A DNA stretch of 53,042 nucleotides, taken from NCBI RefSeq assembly GCF_947494055.1, contig NZ_CANLTR010000021.1:1-53042 (forward strand), given 5' to 3'. The notes under the pieces were generated by a model. The model did no database searches. It saw only the letters and a program-made list of their open reading frames with translations, and was not told the origin of the DNA. The translations under genes were made by a program, and so were the position numbers. Below are positions 35,011-42,945 of this stretch, in pieces. Position 1 is the first letter of the stretch; every line of letters begins with the position of its first letter. The stretch is from an uncultured Jannaschia sp. (GTDB lineage: Bacteria; Pseudomonadota; Alphaproteobacteria; Rhodobacterales; Rhodobacteraceae).

Positions 35011-35193
35011 TCAGTCGAGCTGCCGCGCCTCGTCGACGAGCATGATCGGGATGCCGCCCCGGATCGGGTAGGCCAGTCCGGCGGATTTCGACACAAGCTC
35101 CTGCCGCTCCGCGTCGTAGGTCAGCGGACCGTGCGTCTGCGGGCAGACTAGAGCCTCCAGCATCCGGCGGTCGTGAGCAGGCGTGTCGGTCAT
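35011..35193 (-). CDS. Trm112-family small protein
   Basis: A 60-residue protein with the family core [16 protein letters not shown] and [21 protein letters not shown]. Trm112-like proteins act as small activators of methyltransferases or as stand-alone zinc-ribbon-like proteins. Only one of the usual cysteines (C17) is kept, so zinc binding is unlikely. It overlaps the LonN-domain gene by 4 nt (ATGA) and is translationally coupled to it. Confidence 0.85.
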   Translation of the reverse strand: MTDTPAHDRRMLEALVCPQTHGPLTYDAERQELVSKSAGLAYPIRGGIPIMLVDEARQLD

Positions 35194-35834
35194 TGCAGCG
35201 CGTCCTCGCTGGACCCGCCGCGCAGGGCGAACTCCATCAGCGTCACCACCGTCTCCCGACGGGTGGCGAGCGAGGGGGCCTCGAGCAGTGCCTGCTTCTC
35301 TTCCGGCTCGAACGGGCAGAGCATCGAGAGGCTGTCGATCAGCAATTCCTCGTCGGCGTCCTTGAGGTTCTCCCAGTCCGTCGAAAGGTCCTGGCTCTCG
35401 AAGTAGCGATGCAGGAGCGCGAGGAAGGCGGCGCGGTTGAAGTCGGTGTCGATCTCCGCCTTGCCGAGATCGCGCCCGAACCCGTCCCAGCTCACGTCGG
35501 CCTGGAGATAGGGTTGAAACCCCATGATCTCCCGCGTCACCCGGAAGCGCGACACGCCCGAGAGCGTGATCATGTAGCGCCGGTCCTCGGTCTCACTCAA
35601 CTGCGTCAGGCGCCCGGCGCAACCGATGGTCTGCAATTGCCGCCCGTCGCCGGATTTCTGCGCGCGCGGCTGGATCATGCCGATCAGACGGTGCCCTGTC
35701 TTGAGCGTGTCGTCGATCATCTGCAGGTAGCGCGGCTCGAAGATGTGCAGCGGCAACCGGGCCCGGGGCAGCAGAAGCGCGCCGGGCAGGGGGAAGACCG
35801 GGATGGTCGTCGGGAGGTCGGCGTGGCGATACAT
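35190..35834 (-). CDS. LON N-terminal (PUA-like) domain protein
   Basis: A 214-residue protein consisting of the LonN substrate-recognition domain only, with no AAA or protease part ([44 protein letters not shown]). Stand-alone LonN proteins are widespread in alphaproteobacteria, and their job is undefined. I start at MYRHADLP (35834); the ORF opens 33 nt earlier. It is in an operon with the thioredoxin-TPR gene (37-bp gap) and Trm112. Confidence 0.85.
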   Translation of the reverse strand: MYRHADLPTTIPVFPLPGALLLPRARLPLHIFEPRYLQMIDDTLKTGHRLIGMIQPRAQKSGDGRQLQTIGCAGRLTQLSETEDRRYMITLSGVSRFRVTREIMGFQPYLQADVSWDGFGRDLGKAEIDTDFNRAAFLALLHRYFESQDLSTDWENLKDADEELLIDSLSMLCPFEPEEKQALLEAPSLATRRETVVTLMEFALRGGSSEDALQ

Positions 35835-35871
35835 CAAGGGAATGTAGGTCTCGAACCGTGGCGACAAGCCT

Positions 35872-36789
35872 TCAAGCGAAGATCATCGACGACAGCCGCC
35901 GCCGGCCCTTCATCGCCACCGGATCCTTCGGTCCGGCCGCGTCGAAGATCGTGAAGAGCTGCGTGCGCGCCGCGCCGTCGTTCCAATCCCGGTCGCGCCG
36001 GAACAGCTCCAGCAATTCCTCCACCGCGCCCTCCGTGTCGCCCGACGCCTGCAGCGCCGCGGCGAGGTCGAAACGCGCTTGGTGGTCGTCCGGGCTGGCC
36101 TCCACCGCGGCGCGCAGTTCCCCGACCGGCCCGGCATTCGCCGATTGCCGGGCGAGCGCGATCTGCGCGCGGGCCGCCTCCAGCTCGGGCGCACCGGCGA
36201 TGGCGGCGGGCGCGCTGGCGAGCAGCGCCTCGGCCTGGTCGATCTCGTCCATCGCGACATGGGCGCGCAGGAGGCCGCCATAGGCGGCGGCATTCTCCGG
36301 CTCCTCGCCCAGGATCGCGGCGAAGGTCTGTGCCGCGTCGACGGCGGCCCCCTCGCCCAGCATCTCCTCGGCGGCGATCAGAGCCTCGGCCAGACCGTCG
36401 GCCTCGTCGGCATTGTGGGCGGCGACGCGCTTGACGAATTCCTGGACCTCGCCTTGGCTCACCGCACCCTGGAAGCCGTCGATGGGCTGCCCCTGCCAGA
36501 AGGCGTAGACCGTCGGGATCGACTGGATGCGCAGTTGCGCGGCGATCTGCTGGGCACGGTCGATGTCGACCTTGGCCATCCGGACCTTGCCCTTTGCGGC
36601 CTTCACGGCGGCCTCCAGCTGCGGTCCGAGCGTCTTGCACGGGCCGCACCAAGGCGCCCAGAAATCCACGATCACGGGCGTCTTCATCGAGGCCTCGACG
36701 ACCTCGGCCATGAAGGTGGCTTCGGTCACGTCGCGGATCAGGTCGCCGTCGGCGTCGGGCTGGGACTGGGGCTGGCCGAGTTCGAGCAT
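35872..36789 (-). CDS. Thioredoxin-TPR protein (CnoX/YbbN-like)
   Basis: A 305-residue protein. The N-terminal thioredoxin domain has an active-site W47-C-G-P-C51 and a cis-Pro in QSIPTV. About 170 C-terminal residues form TPR-like helical repeats (AAYGGLLRAHVAMDE; HQARFDLAAALQASGD). The layout matches CnoX/YbbN, a chaperone-redox protein that guards proteins from oxidation and hands them to GroEL. Here the redox cysteines are intact, unlike E. coli YbbN (SxxC). It starts 54 bp downstream of the xthA stop. Confidence 0.85.
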   Translation of the reverse strand: MLELGQPQSQPDADGDLIRDVTEATFMAEVVEASMKTPVIVDFWAPWCGPCKTLGPQLEAAVKAAKGKVRMAKVDIDRAQQIAAQLRIQSIPTVYAFWQGQPIDGFQGAVSQGEVQEFVKRVAAHNADEADGLAEALIAAEEMLGEGAAVDAAQTFAAILGEEPENAAAYGGLLRAHVAMDEIDQAEALLASAPAAIAGAPELEAARAQIALARQSANAGPVGELRAAVEASPDDHQARFDLAAALQASGDTEGAVEELLELFRRDRDWNDGAARTQLFTIFDAAGPKDPVAMKGRRRLSSMIFA

Positions 36790-36843
36790 GATAAACTCCT
36801 TTGCTTGGCGCTCATATGCGCGTGTCGTGCGGGTTTTCCAAGG

Positions 36844-37632
36844 TCAGAGGTCGAAGGTCGCGAGCACCGGTGCGTGGTCCGACGGCTTCTCCCAGCCGCG
36901 GACGTGGCGCAGGATGCGGCTCGTATGCGCGGCGCCCGCGATGTCGGACGTGGCCCAGACATGGTCGAGGCGCCGGCCCTTGTCGGCCGCGTCCCAGTCG
37001 GGCGAGCGGTAGGACCACCACGAATAGAGGTTGCCCTCGGGGATGTCCTGCCGCGTCACGTCCACCCAGCCGCCGGCGTCCTGCGCCTGGGCCAGGTGCT
37101 CGATCTCGATCGGGGTGTGGCTTACGACCCGCAGAAGCTGCTTGTGTGACCACACGTCGTCCTCGCGCGGGGCAATGTTGAGATCGCCGACGAGGATCGA
37201 CTTCAGGGGCCGTTCCGCGTGGAAGGCGTCGCGCATGTCGGTGAGGTAATCGAGCTTCTGTCCGAACTTGACGTTGGCCTCCCGGTCCGGCGTGTCGCCG
37301 CCGGCGGGCACGTAGAAGTTGTGGATGACGACGCCGTTGTCGAGCTGTCCCGCGATGTGGCGGGCATGGCCGAGCCCGGCGTGATCGAGCGCCGAAACCT
37401 CCGCGATGGGCAGCTTCGACAGGATCGCCACGCCGTTATAGCCCTTCTGCCCGCGCGCGACCATGTGGGTGTAGCCCATCGCTTCGAACGTCTCGCGCGG
37501 GATCTTCTCCACCGGCGACTTGCATTCCTGCAGGCAGAGGACATCGGGCCCTTCCTCGCGCAGGAACGCCGCCACGAGCTCGGCCCGCAGGCGGACGGAG
37601 TTGATGTTCCAGGTGGCGAGGGTGAAGGGCAT
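36844..37632 (-). CDS. xthA: Exodeoxyribonuclease III
   Basis: A 262-residue AP endonuclease/3'-5' exonuclease. TWNINSVRLR and LQECKSP supply metal ligands. VGDLNIAP holds the catalytic Asp/Asn, and SDHAPV the catalytic His. It repairs abasic sites and 3' blocked ends. The start is MPFTLATW at 37632; the upstream open frame to 37872 reads through a terminator-like hairpin and is not coding. It lies between the regulator and the thioredoxin gene, same strand. Confidence 0.95.
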   Translation of the reverse strand: MPFTLATWNINSVRLRAELVAAFLREEGPDVLCLQECKSPVEKIPRETFEAMGYTHMVARGQKGYNGVAILSKLPIAEVSALDHAGLGHARHIAGQLDNGVVIHNFYVPAGGDTPDREANVKFGQKLDYLTDMRDAFHAERPLKSILVGDLNIAPREDDVWSHKQLLRVVSHTPIEIEHLAQAQDAGGWVDVTRQDIPEGNLYSWWSYRSPDWDAADKGRRLDHVWATSDIAGAAHTSRILRHVRGWEKPSDHAPVLATFDL

Positions 37633-37715
37633 GGCGCCTCCGTCGGGCTGTCTCGGACGGGCGCCTTTTGCACGGGTCCGGCCCCGGCCGGAACCCCGGA
37701 GAGGCCCGCGCAGAC

Positions 37716-37744
37716 TAAAGAAGGCCCGAGCCGAAGCCCGGGCC
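37716..37744 (-). terminator. UUCG-capped intrinsic terminator downstream of the response-regulator gene
   Basis: On the minus strand the stem GGCCCGGGC / GCTCGGGCC (nine pairs, one G-U) closes a TTCG tetraloop and is followed by TTCTTT. It separates the response-regulator gene (ends 37873) from xthA (starts 37632). Confidence 0.65.
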
Positions 37745-37872
37745 AGTCCAACAGGGAGGTGCATCGAAAGTGCCGTCGATGCGGCGGTATTCCTGATGTT
37801 AGGCCGAACGGCGACGTAGGGTAACAAAAATTTCCGTAAGCCCGCGTTTTCAAAATTCCTGTGCCTCTTCAA

Positions 37873-38559
37873 TCACGCCATGAGGCGATAGCCCCCGCTC
37901 TCGGTCACGAGCAGTCGGGCGTTCGACGGGTCCGGCTCGATCTTCTGGCGCAGGCGATAGATATGCGTCTCCAGCGTGTGCGTCGTGACGCCCGCATTGT
38001 AGCCCCAGACCTCGTGCAGCAGGACGTCGCGCGGCACGGTCCCGTCGTTCGAGCGGTAGAGGAACTTCAGGATGTTCGTCTCCTTCTCGGTCAGGCGCAC
38101 CTTCCGGTCGTCCTCCGTCACCAGCATCTTCATCGCCGGCTTGAACGTGTACGGCCCGAGCTGGAACACCGCGTCCTCGGACTGCTCGTGCGTGCGGAGC
38201 TGGCTGCGGATGCGGGCGAGCAGGACGGGGAACTTGAACGGCTTGGAAATGTAGTCGTTCGCGCCCGCGTCGAGACCGAGGATCGTGTCGGAATCGGTGT
38301 CGTGGCCGGTGAGCATGACGATGGGGCATTTCACCCCCTGCTTGCGCATCAGGCGGCAGAGCTCGCGCCCGTCGGTGTCGGGCAGTCCCACGTCGAGCAC
38401 GATCAGATCGTAATGCTGTTCCTTGATGCGGCTCATGCCGGCCGCGCCGGATTCCGCCTCGAAGACGTCGAAGTCCTCGGTCAGCATGAGCTGCTCGGCC
38501 AGCGCGTCCCGTAGGTCGTCGTCGTCGTCCACCAAAAGGATCTTCTTCGGATTGGCCAT
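37873..38559 (-). CDS. OmpR-family response regulator (CenR/PetR-like)
   Basis: A 228-residue two-component regulator. The receiver domain has an acidic pocket DDDDD (11-15), phosphoacceptor D56 (LDVGLPD), T84 and K106 (SKPF). The winged-helix domain ends VWGYNAGVTTHTLETHIYRL, a pattern I associate with the essential alphaproteobacterial regulator CenR or with PetR. No histidine kinase gene is adjacent, consistent with an orphan regulator. The start is MANPKKILLV at 38559; it is monocistronic, with a strong terminator. Confidence 0.8.
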   Translation of the reverse strand: MANPKKILLVDDDDDLRDALAEQLMLTEDFDVFEAESGAAGMSRIKEQHYDLIVLDVGLPDTDGRELCRLMRKQGVKCPIVMLTGHDTDSDTILGLDAGANDYISKPFKFPVLLARIRSQLRTHEQSEDAVFQLGPYTFKPAMKMLVTEDDRKVRLTEKETNILKFLYRSNDGTVPRDVLLHEVWGYNAGVTTHTLETHIYRLRQKIEPDPSNARLLVTESGGYRLMA

Positions 38560-38625
38560 CCCTGCGCCTCCTCTTTCCGTGAGAGAAACGTGTGCATGCG
38601 TGATCCGCATTTGAAGTCGGTGGCG

Positions 38626-38653
38626 CCTTGGTCACGGCGACGTGTCGCCAAGG
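38626..38653. repeat. Nested inverted repeats between the response-regulator and ribA genes
   Basis: CCTTGG (38626-38631) pairs with CCAAGG (38648-38653). Inside it GGCGAC (38636-38641) faces GTCGCC (38644-38649) across two bases. It sits in the divergent promoter region of the response regulator and ribA, so it could be an operator; no known consensus was matched. Confidence 0.35.
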
Positions 38654-38723
38654 GGGGATTTGTTTCATATGTGGGGCCGGCGCGTCCCCTTCAGGCGCGG
38701 TTTGTTACAGGATCACGCCCCCG

Positions 38724-39773
38724 ATGCTGCCCGCCACGCCCGCCGAACTGCTCGCCCGCGCGCGCGCGGAGTTCCGTCTCGGCCTGCCCGTGGCGATGGG
38801 CGGCGCGGTAATGGCGGCGGTCGAGACGGTGCCGCCCGAGCGGCTGGCGGCGATGCGGGCGGCGGGACCGCTCGTACTTACCGTGTCGGGGCGTCGGGCG
38901 GAGACGCTGAAAGCGCGGGCCTATGACGGCGACGTCGCGCGCATCGCCGTCCCGGACGACGTCGACGCCGCGTGGATCCGCGCGGTGGCCGATCCGGCGG
39001 ACGATCTGCGCGCACCGATGAAGGGGCCGTTGCGCACGCTCCGCGGGGGCGACGCCGTGCCGTGGCGCGCGGGCGTGGCGCTGGCCAAGGCCGCCTGGCT
39101 CCTGCCCGCCGTGATCGGGGTGGAGGCAGAGGCGCCCGAGGGCGTCACCCGCCTGTCGCCGGCCACCGTGCCCGACGATCCGGTCCTGCCCGTCGCGCCC
39201 GTGGCGTCCGCCCGGCTACCGATGGCGGCCCATGCCAAGGGGCGCGTGCATGTCTACCGCGAGCCCGGCACCGGCGAGGAGCATTACGCCGTGGAGATCG
39301 GCCGCGTCGACCGCGCCGCGCCCGTCCTCGTGCGGCTGCATTCGGCCTGCTTCACCGGGGACGTGCTGGGCTCGCTCAAATGCGATTGCGGGCCGCAGCT
39401 TCATGCCGCGATGGACGCGATGGGGGCGGCCGGGGGCGGCGTTCTACTCTATCTCAACCAGGAAGGGCGGGGGATCGGGCTCGCCAACAAGATGCGGGCC
39501 TACGACCTGCAGGATCAGGGCTTCGACACGGTCGAGGCGAACCACCGGCTGGGCTTCGAGGACGACGAGCGTGACTTTCGGCTGGGCGCGGCGATCCTCG
39601 ACCGGCTGGGGATCGGGGTTGTGCGGCTGATGACGAACAACCCCCGCAAGATGGCGATGATGATCGCGCAAGGGATCGAGGTGGCCGAGCGGGTGCCGCT
39701 ACATGTCGGCCTGACGCCGGAGAACGCGGCCTATCTCGACGTGAAGCGGGTGAAGTCCGGGCATCTGGAATGA
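38724..39773 (+). CDS. ribA: GTP cyclohydrolase II with a degenerate N-terminal domain
   Basis: A 349-residue protein. The C-terminal two thirds are GTP cyclohydrolase II: zinc Cys in C-F-T-G-D-V-L-G-S-L-K-C-D-C, the NQEGRGIGL loop, YDLQDQGFDTVEANHRLG, and RLMTNNPRK. It opens GTP for riboflavin synthesis. The roughly 150-residue N-terminus resembles neither an intact RibB domain nor a simple leader; such RibA proteins with a decayed N-terminal half are usual in Rhodobacterales. ATG 38724 is chosen because upstream codons run through the divergent promoter region. It is coupled to the next gene by a 4-nt overlap. Confidence 0.85.
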   Translation: MLPATPAELLARARAEFRLGLPVAMGGAVMAAVETVPPERLAAMRAAGPLVLTVSGRRAETLKARAYDGDVARIAVPDDVDAAWIRAVADPADDLRAPMKGPLRTLRGGDAVPWRAGVALAKAAWLLPAVIGVEAEAPEGVTRLSPATVPDDPVLPVAPVASARLPMAAHAKGRVHVYREPGTGEEHYAVEIGRVDRAAPVLVRLHSACFTGDVLGSLKCDCGPQLHAAMDAMGAAGGGVLLYLNQEGRGIGLANKMRAYDLQDQGFDTVEANHRLGFEDDERDFRLGAAILDRLGIGVVRLMTNNPRKMAMMIAQGIEVAERVPLHVGLTPENAAYLDVKRVKSGHLE

Positions 39774-40270
39774 GCCCGTCGTCCAACGACATGGTCCTGA
39801 CGCCGACCGGGCTGCGGTTCCGGGGCCGGACCCTCCCCTGCACCATCGGATCGGGCGGCCTCCGCTCCGACAAGCGGGAAGGGGACAGGGCGACGCCGCG
39901 GGGCGTGCATCGGATCACCGGGATGCTCTACCGCCCCGACCGGATGCCGCCGCCGGCGCCTTGGGCCCGTCCGATCGGGCCCCGCGACCTCTGGTGCGAC
40001 GCGCCGGCGCATCCGTGCTACAACAGCCAGGTGCGCGCCCCGTTCGACGCCTCGGCGGAACGGATGCGTCGGGCGGACCGGCTCTACGATCTCGTCCTGA
40101 CGACGGACTGGAACTGGCCGGAGGCCGAACCCCATCGCGGCAGCGCGATCTTCTTGCATCGCTGGCGGGGGCCGGTCCGCCCGACCGAAGGCTGCGTGGC
40201 GATGGCGCCCGTGGACCTGCGATGGTTGGCGGCCCGCGTCCAGGTGGGCACGCGGCTCGTCGTGCGCTGA
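39770..40270 (+). CDS. L,D-transpeptidase (YkuD)-like protein
   Basis: A 166-residue protein. The YkuD-type active-site pattern is present: H130 in FLHRWRG and the nucleophile C142 in RPTEGCVAM. There is no signal peptide or TM segment, which is unusual for a peptidoglycan cross-linking enzyme; small cytoplasmic-looking YkuD proteins of this type are common in alphaproteobacteria. It overlaps the ribA stop by 4 nt and ends 4 bp from the convergent YggS gene. The substrate is unproven. Confidence 0.85.
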   Translation: MSPSSNDMVLTPTGLRFRGRTLPCTIGSGGLRSDKREGDRATPRGVHRITGMLYRPDRMPPPAPWARPIGPRDLWCDAPAHPCYNSQVRAPFDASAERMRRADRLYDLVLTTDWNWPEAEPHRGSAIFLHRWRGPVRPTEGCVAMAPVDLRWLAARVQVGTRLVVR

Positions 40271-40274
40271 CGGC

Positions 40275-40928
40275 TCAGGTCGGGACGCGCTCGCCGAAGA
40301 TCGCCGAGCCGACGCGGACATGCGTGGCGCCGAAAGCGACCGCCTCCTCGAAATCGGCGGACATGCCCATGCTGAGGCCCGGCAGCCCGTTGCGCTCTGC
40401 GAGTTTGCGGAGCAGCGCGAAATGCAGCGACGGCGTCTCGTCCACCGGCGGAATGCACATCAGGCCGGCCAGCGGCAGGTCCATCCCGCGCACCTCGGCG
40501 ACGAAGCCGTCGACCTCGGCGGGGGGCAGGCCGGCCTTCTGATCCTCCTCGCCGGTATTGACCTGCGCGAAGAGGTCCGGGCAGCGGCCGAGTTCCTGCG
40601 CCATGTCGGCGATGCGACGGGCGAGCTTCGCGCGGTCGAGGGAATGGATCGCGTCGAAAAGCTCCATCGCCGGGCGGACCTTGTTGCTCTGGAGCGGGCC
40701 GAGGAGGTGGAGCGCGACGTCCGGATGGGCCTCCTGCCAGGCCGGCCACTTGCCCTGCGCTTCCTGCACCCGGTTCTCACCGAAGATGCGGTGACCGGCG
40801 GCGAGCACGGCCTCGACCCGCTCGGGCGGCTGCACCTTGGACACGGCGATCAGGGTGATGTCGGACCGGTTCCGTCCTGCCCGTTCGCAGGCGGCGGCGA
40901 TCCGGTCGTTTATGTCGGACAGGGGCAT
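40275..40928 (-). CDS. YggS/PLPBP-type PLP-binding protein
   Basis: A 217-residue PLP homeostasis protein. The PLP lysine is K31 in LIAVSKVQPPE; GENRVQEAQGKWP and LHLLGPLQSNK are further family signatures. It controls free pyridoxal phosphate and amino-acid pools without a known catalytic reaction. The start is MPLSDIND (40928). It lies downstream of the porin gene but is separated by a strong terminator, so it has its own promoter. Confidence 0.9.
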   Translation of the reverse strand: MPLSDINDRIAAACERAGRNRSDITLIAVSKVQPPERVEAVLAAGHRIFGENRVQEAQGKWPAWQEAHPDVALHLLGPLQSNKVRPAMELFDAIHSLDRAKLARRIADMAQELGRCPDLFAQVNTGEEDQKAGLPPAEVDGFVAEVRGMDLPLAGLMCIPPVDETPSLHFALLRKLAERNGLPGLSMGMSADFEEAVAFGATHVRVGSAIFGERVPT

Positions 40929-40957
40929 GGGCGGACCTCTCGTATCGGCCTGTCCAT

Positions 40958-40992
40958 GCAAAACGAAACGGGCGGGCACAAGGCCCGCCCGT
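40958..40992 (-). terminator. Intrinsic terminator of the porin gene
   Basis: A perfect 10-bp stem ACGGGCGGGC / GCCCGCCCGT with a 5-nt loop. On the minus strand it is followed by TTCGTTTTG, 24 bp after the porin stop codon. Confidence 0.85.
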
Positions 40993-41016
40993 CCGATAGG
41001 CTCGATCCGGGTCGGA

Positions 41017-42129
41017 TCAGAAGTCGAGGCGGATACCGAAGGAGACGGTGTCGAGCTCGTCCGGACCATCGTCGAGCCCGGCGATTTCGACGTCGCTGTA
41101 GTCCGAGTGACCGTAGCCGAACTGCACCGACGCGCCGCCGCCCAGATCGTAACCAGCCGTCAGGCCAATACCGTCGATGTCGCCGATCGGGGTGTCGTAC
41201 TGACCGTAGTTCAGGCTCACGGAATAGGCGCCCCCGGTGTAGCCGACGCCGATGCCGAAGTGCTCAGTATCCCCGTCACCGAGGAAGAAGCGGTTGCTTT
41301 GCTCGACCTCGTTGTCCTCGTCCAGAGTGCCGTCCGTACCAAGGGCCTCGCTTGCGAAGCTACCGAAGTCGCTGTCGGCGATGGCATGCCCAGGCACATG
41401 GTTGTTGTAGTTCATGTACGAGACGCCGACGGCAAAGCCGAACAATTCGCCGTTGAGCGACGCACCCCAGGTATCCACGTCGGTATCAGCGACTTCCGCG
41501 GTCTGGTAGCCGAGGCCCATGCCGATGTTGGTGCCGCCCAGGTCGAGCTGGTAGGTCACGCCGAGGCCGTAGACCTCATCATTGCCTTCCACATCGTTGT
41601 CGTCGAGCTCGGCCGAGAGCGCGACGGCGAAATCGCCGAAGGAGTAGTCGTAACGGATGACCTGACCGTCGTAGAGGCCGTCGAGGCCATCGTTGTCATT
41701 GTAGCCGGCATGGATCGTCTCGTCGTCGTTGAGCGAGCCGGAGTTGAACGCGACTTCCGTCAGGGCGAAGTCGAGCGCGCCGTCGGTGTCACCACCGGTC
41801 AGGGTACCGAAGGCGCCGGAGATGAAGATGCTCTCGCCACCTTGCGTGTTCGGCGACTCGAAGGGCTCGCCGTTGCCGCTCTCGTCGAGGTCGATATCGG
41901 CACCGAAGAGCAGGCCGCCATCGGTCTCACCGGTCATCGTGAAGGTGATGTCGAGATCGGTGAAGAAGCCGACCTTGTCGTCGCCCTTGTAGTCGTTGTC
42001 CGGCCGGCTGAACTGCAGGCGCTCGCTGGAGCGGAGGCCCAGTTCGGCGTTACCGGAAAACAGGATTTCGGCCGAGGCGGTGCCGGCGAAGGCGACCAGC
42101 GCGGTCGAGGCGAAGAGAATCTTTTTCAT
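41017..42129 (-). CDS. Outer-membrane porin (Rhodobacter-type general porin)
   Basis: A 370-residue protein with a signal peptide (MKKILFASTALVAFAGTASA) and a 16-strand-type beta-barrel pattern with acidic loops rich in Asp/Glu/Asn. It ends in Phe (TVSFGIRLDF), the usual outer-membrane assembly signal. It opens with EILFSGNAELGLR, a common start of Rhodobacterales porins. The very acidic loops suggest cation preference and a saline habitat. It is a single-gene unit with a strong terminator, divergent from the DUF3576 gene across 250 bp. Confidence 0.9.
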   Translation of the reverse strand: MKKILFASTALVAFAGTASAEILFSGNAELGLRSSERLQFSRPDNDYKGDDKVGFFTDLDITFTMTGETDGGLLFGADIDLDESGNGEPFESPNTQGGESIFISGAFGTLTGGDTDGALDFALTEVAFNSGSLNDDETIHAGYNDNDGLDGLYDGQVIRYDYSFGDFAVALSAELDDNDVEGNDEVYGLGVTYQLDLGGTNIGMGLGYQTAEVADTDVDTWGASLNGELFGFAVGVSYMNYNNHVPGHAIADSDFGSFASEALGTDGTLDEDNEVEQSNRFFLGDGDTEHFGIGVGYTGGAYSVSLNYGQYDTPIGDIDGIGLTAGYDLGGGASVQFGYGHSDYSDVEIAGLDDGPDELDTVSFGIRLDF

Positions 42130-42379
42130 GTGTCCCTCGTGTTTCAGTCGTCCCCACCACGGGAATCGCGTTGGGCGTGGTTGTCGTTTCCCCCATCGGC
42201 CCCCACCTCGCAACAAAACCGCGTTGCGCCCCGGGGAAACGCCGAACTCTTGGTGCTTTCGTGCCACAGTGGCCGGAGCCGCCCGTTCGCCGCCGGTCGA
42301 GCCGGACCTCGCGACGGCTTGTTCGAGGCCCGTCCGATGGGCTAGGCAGGCGGCGACGGGAACGAAGGCCGGAACGGAT

Positions 42380-42895
42380 ATGGACATGCTGGGATCGACC
42401 ATGCGCGGCAGCGGACTTGCCGCAGGGCTCGCGCTCCTGGTGGCGCTCTCGGGATGCGGCGACCGGACGGTCTTCGGCCAGACCCGCGCCGACCGGATCG
42501 CCGCGCAGGAGAACCCGGCCACGATCCGCCGCGCTGCACGGGCCAATTCACGGCAATCATCGGTCCTCGACCTGTTCACCACCGACGATCCGAACGTGAC
42601 GCTGGAGGTGAACCGCTATCTCTGGGCGGCGTCGCTTGACGTGCTGTCGTTCCTGCCGGTCGAAAGCGCCGATCCCTTCTCCGGCGTCATCCAGTTCGGC
42701 TACGGCACGCCGCCGGGCGGGGCGCGCGCCTATCAGGCGACCGTGCTCGTGCAGGACCCGGCCCTCGACGCGCGCAGCCTGACCGTCGCGCTCCGCACCC
42801 GGAACGGCACGGTCGACCGCGAGACGCAGCGCGCGATCGAGGATGCGATCCTGACCCGCGCCCGTCAGCTCCGCATCCGCGACAGCAATCTCTGA
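42380..42895 (+). CDS. DUF3576 lipoprotein
   Basis: A 171-residue protein with a lipoprotein signal ([12 protein letters not shown], lipidated Cys near residue 26). The body has the DUF3576 pattern ([52 protein letters not shown]). The family is an outer-membrane or periplasmic lipoprotein of unknown function, nearly always directly upstream of leuS-lptE-holA in this order, which hints at an envelope-assembly role. The start is ATG 42380; ATG 42386 or 42401 would also leave an intact signal. Confidence 0.85.
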   Translation: MDMLGSTMRGSGLAAGLALLVALSGCGDRTVFGQTRADRIAAQENPATIRRAARANSRQSSVLDLFTTDDPNVTLEVNRYLWAASLDVLSFLPVESADPFSGVIQFGYGTPPGGARAYQATVLVQDPALDARSLTVALRTRNGTVDRETQRAIEDAILTRARQLRIRDSNL

Positions 42896-42945
42896 CATCA
42901 CAGTCCGCGTGCCTCGGGGCGCGCGGCCCGACGGGGCATTCCGAC

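Noticed and set aside
38560-38723. Possible FMN riboswitch upstream of ribA
   Set aside because: The conserved FMN-aptamer segments were not seen; only a nested inverted repeat is present.
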